A stretch of DNA of 64,000 nt from Hyphobacterium sp. CCMP332 (lineage in GTDB: Bacteria > Pseudomonadota > Alphaproteobacteria > Caulobacterales > Maricaulaceae): positions 1,391,501-1,455,500 of the forward strand of contig NZ_CP058669.1 in the NCBI RefSeq assembly GCF_014323565.1, given 5' to 3'. Positions within the stretch are counted from its first letter, which is position 1, and each line of letters begins with the position of its first letter. Shown here piece after piece: positions 60,439 to 64,000 of the stretch. Below the pieces are notes generated by a model. The model did no database searches. It was not told the DNA's origin and saw only the letters and a program-made list of their open reading frames with translations. Both the position numbers and the translations under genes were made by a program.

Positions 60439-62004
60439 ATGACAGCACGTGTTTTGCGTTGGGTTTTCGCGGTTTTCGTTGGCCTTCAATCGGCTATGGC
60501 CATTGCGGAGGACGGTGTATCGAGTTCGATACACGAAGTCCCGCTGTCCAATCTCAATAACGAAATCAATGAATTGGATATCAATGCGGACTCCGGAGAC
60601 CGGGTGCTGCAATTCGCTCTGGCACCGACCATCACCCCCCTGGAAGGCCGGATTTTTCTGGGGCTGACCCCCGAAAGCTCACATAGCGCCGCTCTGATTG
60701 TGATCGTCAATAATACACGCGCTGTCCGTATCGAGGCCGCAGATGGTGCCATAACCGCTGAAATCGAACTTCCCGGACATGTTCTTCGCACCGGCACCAA
60801 CATTGTCAGCCTTTCCCTTGAAAGCGATGAAAATGATGGCTGGCGGCTGGACGGCGCAAATTCACGCCTGCGCGTCGGTTTTGAGACCACCGGCCAGGCC
60901 GATAGCCTTGGCGATGTCGAAGCCCTCCTTGCGTCTGACATTCCACCGATCAACACGGTCTTCATCGAGGACCGGCGCAATGACGTCATGCTCGAAGCGG
61001 TGATCGCACAAGGCATTGCCATGCGCATGGGGCGGGCTCCGGAATTCGTCCAGACCGCCGCGGGCGCCGATATACGCTTCGGTTTCCTTGTCGACGCGAC
61101 ACTGACCGGTCCGGAAATCCGCTTCTCCGGGGCTGAACTCGACGTTGTGCTCGCCGGACGCCACCAACAGGATCTGGAGACCGCAGCACGCCTTTTCGCC
61201 AGCCGGTCCATCCGTCTGGCAGACGAAACGTTCACAGTGGCAGACGCGCTGACCTCGGCAGCCATCGGCTCGGAAACAACGCGCGTCGAGATCGACGGTC
61301 AAACGCTCCGCGAATTCTCGCAAGCCCGCCTGCCCTTCGGTGACGGTCGCGGTGCCCAGACCGCCGTGGTCATTACCGAACCGGACGGCACCGGCCGGCT
61401 GGCAGCCATGTCGATCATGGCGCGCACCTCGCTCGCGCACGGAACCGCCTGGATCTATGCGTGGTATGGTTCGGAAAGCGACAATGCACCGGAAGATCGC
61501 AATATGGTCTTCATCGGCACAGCTGCCCTTTCAGATCGAAACCTCCTCTCCGGAGCGCCGGTGGAGTTCCGCACCGCTTTGCGCGCGGCCGTTGAACGCG
61601 CCGGCCGGCGCACCGGGCTTCGCCTGTCATCTGCGGCCTATGCCGATGAGGCCGCCAGTGCTGCGGGTGTCGCGACGGTTTTTGCGGATCCGCAAAACCC
61701 GACCCGCTGGATTGCCGGATTTACGTCACCCCAGGCGGAAGGCTTCAATCGCGCCTCCGAAATTCTGTCCCGTTCGGCGCATTGGTCAGCTCTCTCCGGA
61801 CGCGCCGCCCTGTGGGATGAAAGTGGTGTGACCGGCTATGACTATTCCGTCGTGGGCACACCGTCACTGGCCGAACGTTTTGGCCTGCCGGATTTCTCCT
61901 TGCGCGAAATCGCCGCCCTCCTCTTTCTGCTGACATTGCTGTTCGTGCTGAGGGGCGCCTGGCGCCGCCGCCGCGTTCACGACAAATCAAGAGGTTGGAA
62001 GTAG
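60439..62004 (+). CDS. BcsB-like membrane-anchored periplasmic protein
   Basis: The protein has 521 residues. Signal peptide cleavage is near AIAE (about residue 24). Two beta-rich domains follow; the first (about 60-150) has a BcsB-type run: LTPESSHSAALIVIVNN, then ELPGHVLRTGTNIVSL, then WRLDGANSRLRV. A single C-terminal helix (about 488-508) and a basic tail (WRRRRVHDKSR) anchor it, as in BcsB. No BcsA or glycosyltransferase gene lies nearby. The ATG at 60439 has GGGGAG at good spacing. It may help export a polysaccharide; the family call is by pattern. Confidence 0.55.
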   Translation: MTARVLRWVFAVFVGLQSAMAIAEDGVSSSIHEVPLSNLNNEINELDINADSGDRVLQFALAPTITPLEGRIFLGLTPESSHSAALIVIVNNTRAVRIEAADGAITAEIELPGHVLRTGTNIVSLSLESDENDGWRLDGANSRLRVGFETTGQADSLGDVEALLASDIPPINTVFIEDRRNDVMLEAVIAQGIAMRMGRAPEFVQTAAGADIRFGFLVDATLTGPEIRFSGAELDVVLAGRHQQDLETAARLFASRSIRLADETFTVADALTSAAIGSETTRVEIDGQTLREFSQARLPFGDGRGAQTAVVITEPDGTGRLAAMSIMARTSLAHGTAWIYAWYGSESDNAPEDRNMVFIGTAALSDRNLLSGAPVEFRTALRAAVERAGRRTGLRLSSAAYADEAASAAGVATVFADPQNPTRWIAGFTSPQAEGFNRASEILSRSAHWSALSGRAALWDESGVTGYDYSVVGTPSLAERFGLPDFSLREIAALLFLLTLLFVLRGAWRRRRVHDKSRGWK

Positions 62005-62034
62005 TCTCTGCTCCCGGATAACAGGGAGTAGTTC

Positions 62035-62889
62035 ATGCGTGCCGCCCTTGCGGCTCTGGTCGTCTTCAGCGGCGGAGCCCATGCTCAGACAAGTCTGGAT
62101 ATCTATGCGCAGCGCGCCCTCGCCCGCGCGCTGGATGAACGCTGTCAGCTCTTCAGCGAAAACGAGCGGCTCGCTCTGGATGGGGCGTTTCTCCAGGCCC
62201 GCGGCGATCTTTTACGCGCCGGATACGAGGCCGGGCGGATCGACCGGACCTACGACCAGATATCACGCAACGCCGCCAATCAGCCTTGTAACAGCGACGC
62301 GACACTTGCGGTCGCCGCCAATATCCAGTCGGCCTATGTCGGCTGGCAACGCGAGCGGTTTCAGGATTATGTCGGCGCCCCGGCCATGTGGCGCGCCAAT
62401 CGTCCATACGGATATGACAGCTGGGTGATCACCCAGACTTTGCTTGACGCCGATCATTCGCTGATGGCCGGACTCTATAATTCCGACCGGACATATGCCC
62501 TGACGATTGCGGCAGCCGTAACGTCGGAAATTACGTCTCTGACATTGCATGTGCGAGACCCGCAAACGTCTCCTGAGCTGCACGACCCGAGCCTTGGCGG
62601 GTTGCTGGAAGTCGACGGCGTGCCGTCCTGGACACCCTATCTACCGCCTGCGACCGGGAGCCGGCGCTTTATACCTTCGACCCGCTGGTCCGATGAAAAT
62701 CTCAGCTATTTCGGTTTCAGCGAAACGGCGCTGGCGGCGTTCGCCGCTCTGGATCCGCGTGAAGCCGCCCGCATCGAGGCTTTCAATGCGGAAGGCGATC
62801 TTGTCGCCACCCACTATGTCGGCGTCGGAGATTTCGCAGCCGCACTGGCATTTGTCAGATCGTCGCCGGACTGGTCAGCCGGACGATGA
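62035..62889 (+). CDS. Secreted protein of unknown family, next to the BcsB-like gene
   Basis: The protein has 284 residues. The signal peptide is short and ends at AHAQ (about residue 18). The mature part starts with a helical section that holds two cysteines (RCQLFS and QPCNSD), followed by a beta-rich half (ALTIAAAVTSEITSLTLHVRDP). No enzyme motif is recognised. A GGGAG site precedes the ATG and the gene starts 30 bases after the BcsB-like stop, so the two are probably co-transcribed. It overlaps the convergent kinase gene by 15 bases. Confidence 0.7.
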   Translation: MRAALAALVVFSGGAHAQTSLDIYAQRALARALDERCQLFSENERLALDGAFLQARGDLLRAGYEAGRIDRTYDQISRNAANQPCNSDATLAVAANIQSAYVGWQRERFQDYVGAPAMWRANRPYGYDSWVITQTLLDADHSLMAGLYNSDRTYALTIAAAVTSEITSLTLHVRDPQTSPELHDPSLGGLLEVDGVPSWTPYLPPATGSRRFIPSTRWSDENLSYFGFSETALAAFAALDPREAARIEAFNAEGDLVATHYVGVGDFAAALAFVRSSPDWSAGR

Positions 62890-64000
62890 TGCCAGAGACT
62901 GGCTGGCGGCCTGCGCCCGTTGGATACGGGAATGAACTTCCAGCGGATCGCTTTCCTTCGGCGCGCTCTCATTGCCGGCGCGAATGACCGGCATCCTGAC
63001 CGAAACCGTCGTGCCCTCACCCAGCGTGCTCTCAAGCGTCATCTCGCCGCCATGCATGGCCGTCAGCGCCTTCACCAGAGACAGCCCCAGCCCGGATCCC
63101 CGCTCGTCGGACTGATCCGCCGTCGAGGCCTGCATATAGCGCTGGCCCAGACGATCGAGTTCGGCGGGCGCAATACCCGGACCGCTATCCCCGACAGCGA
63201 GCATCAGATCGTCGCCCTGCGTCTTTGCCATCACGACGATGACGCCATCCTTCGGCGTGAACTTGATGGCATTGGACAATAAATTCAGCAAGATCTGCCG
63301 CAATGCCTTGCGGTCGGCATTCACCGGAATGGGCGCGGCCATATCCAGTTCAATCTGGACACCTGCCTGCTCTGCGCGCTGCGACAGCATGCGCGTACAA
63401 AGCTCGACCACATCGGTCGCGTCAAAGTTTTCCCGGCTCAGCGCATAACTATCCGCCTCGATCTTCGACAGGTCGAGCACATCGCCAATCAGCTCCAGAA
63501 GATGCCGCCCGCTCTCGTGAATCAGCTCGGCATATTCGGCATATTTCGCCGGGACCGGCCCGAAAAGCCGCGACTTCATCGCATCGGAAAAACCGATAAT
63601 AGCGTTCAATGGCGTCCGGATTTCGTGGCTCACCGAGGCCAGGAATTCAGATTTCGCGTGGGTTTCTGCCAGCGCGGCATCGCGTTGCTGAACCAATTCG
63701 TCATTCGCCGGCTGGTCCGAGGCCTCAAAAGCATCCGCATGCACCATCGCAATCACGCCTTCGGGTGACCGGAACAGTTGAACCGCTTCGGAATGGCCTT
63801 TGATCCCGCGTATCCGGACCAAAACCGGGGTTTCATCGGCCGGTACGGAAAAGGCGACAGCATCCTGCGCATCAAAGGCAAGATCGGAAACCGGCACACC
63901 GGCCATCTGTGGCGGCATGCCCGGCATCATCGAGCGCAGGGAACGGGAAGTGGCGATGATCTCTCCGTCTTTTTCGGCGACCAGCGCGACAGGTGCAACG
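62875..64000 (-). CDS. PAS-domain sensor histidine kinase, 3' part (runs off right edge)
   Basis: The frame stays open to the window edge, so the ATG at 63930 is internal and at least 375 residues are visible. A PAS-like segment precedes HisKA, whose H-box is SVSHEIRTPLNAIIGF with the phosphoacceptor histidine, followed by FGPVPAKYAEY and LSKIEADSY. The ATPase domain has GDSGPGIAPAELD and GSGLGLSLVKAL. The H-box neighbourhood is of the PleC/DivJ kind, though shorter at the C-terminus. No TM segment is visible in the part present. It is convergent with the secreted-protein gene. Confidence 0.88.
   Translation of the reverse strand, partial: VAPVALVAEKDGEIIATSRSLRSMMPGMPPQMAGVPVSDLAFDAQDAVAFSVPADETPVLVRIRGIKGHSEAVQLFRSPEGVIAMVHADAFEASDQPANDELVQQRDAALAETHAKSEFLASVSHEIRTPLNAIIGFSDAMKSRLFGPVPAKYAEYAELIHESGRHLLELIGDVLDLSKIEADSYALSRENFDATDVVELCTRMLSQRAEQAGVQIELDMAAPIPVNADRKALRQILLNLLSNAIKFTPKDGVIVVMAKTQGDDLMLAVGDSGPGIAPAELDRLGQRYMQASTADQSDERGSGLGLSLVKALTAMHGGEMTLESTLGEGTTVSVRMPVIRAGNESAPKESDPLEVHSRIQRAQAASQSLASSSG

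Noticed and set aside
1-64000. CRISPR arrays, IS elements and rRNA operons
   Set aside because: None was seen; no regularly spaced repeats, no transposase motifs (DDE or HUH) and no rRNA-like sequence were recognised.

Overview
The window looks like chromosomal DNA of an alphaproteobacterium with roughly 60% GC. A stalked or budding lineage (Caulobacterales, Maricaulales or Hyphomonadaceae) is the best guess. Pointers are a PleC-type histidine kinase, DUF2336, DUF1491 and DUF1289 proteins, class II DAHP synthase, TTAA-N7-CTAA sites resembling CtrA boxes, a cycHJKL/feuPQ/glnE/pleC gene block, and a gene fragment that resembles the tail gene of the alphaproteobacterial gene transfer agent. Coding density is very high. 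Many neighbours share ATGA, GTGA, TTGA or TAATG stop/start overlaps, and no gap exceeds 300 bases. I see no insertion sequence, CRISPR array, rRNA operon or complete prophage.

Layout. 1-6.5 kb: a partial secreted protein, two paralogous membrane proteins flanking a quinone-oxidoreductase-like enzyme, a Gfo/Idh/MocA dehydrogenase, NAD synthetase overlapping a macro-domain protein, and a small secreted protein. 6.6-9.7 kb: a palindromic intergenic repeat, gltX, a LOG-family protein and a LysM protein. 9.7-16.5 kb: a tight minus-strand metabolic operon, glmU-gabD-rpiA-DUF2059-gor-class II DAHP synthase. 16.6-18 kb: gph, a small conserved protein and tRNA-Val(CAC). 18-21.7 kb: an Fe(III) ABC importer behind a near-perfect Fur-like palindrome. 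21.9-28.5 kb: DUF302 protein, leucine-type dehydrogenase, a uracil-DNA-glycosylase-like protein, an acetyltransferase, a nucleoside transporter, a TauE exporter and dusA.

28.5-50.6 kb is a regulatory and envelope block. It holds a receiver protein and PleC, then on the other strand a PepSY protein with a FeuP/FeuQ-like two-component system, a protein of unknown family, a DUF938 methyltransferase, ccmI-ccmE-ccmF-ccmH, a hydrolase-OsmC fusion, DegP, a second two-component system, GlnE, an EF-hand protein and an ECF sigma/anti-sigma/metal-sensor trio. From memory, the order feuPQ-cycHJKL-degP-RR-HK-glnE-pleC is also found in rhizobia, so the interposed genes stand out as lineage-specific additions.

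50.6-64 kb: a J-domain co-chaperone, the isolated GTA gp15-like C-terminal fragment with a small HTH gene overlapping it, a YcgN-type protein, a class A penicillin-binding protein, a bacterial voltage-gated channel with an unusual TLEGW filter, DUF2336, MscS, prfC, DUF1491, a BcsB-like membrane-anchored protein with a secreted partner, and a sensor kinase that runs off the right edge. Functions are inferred from sequence motifs and gene order alone; no database search was run.
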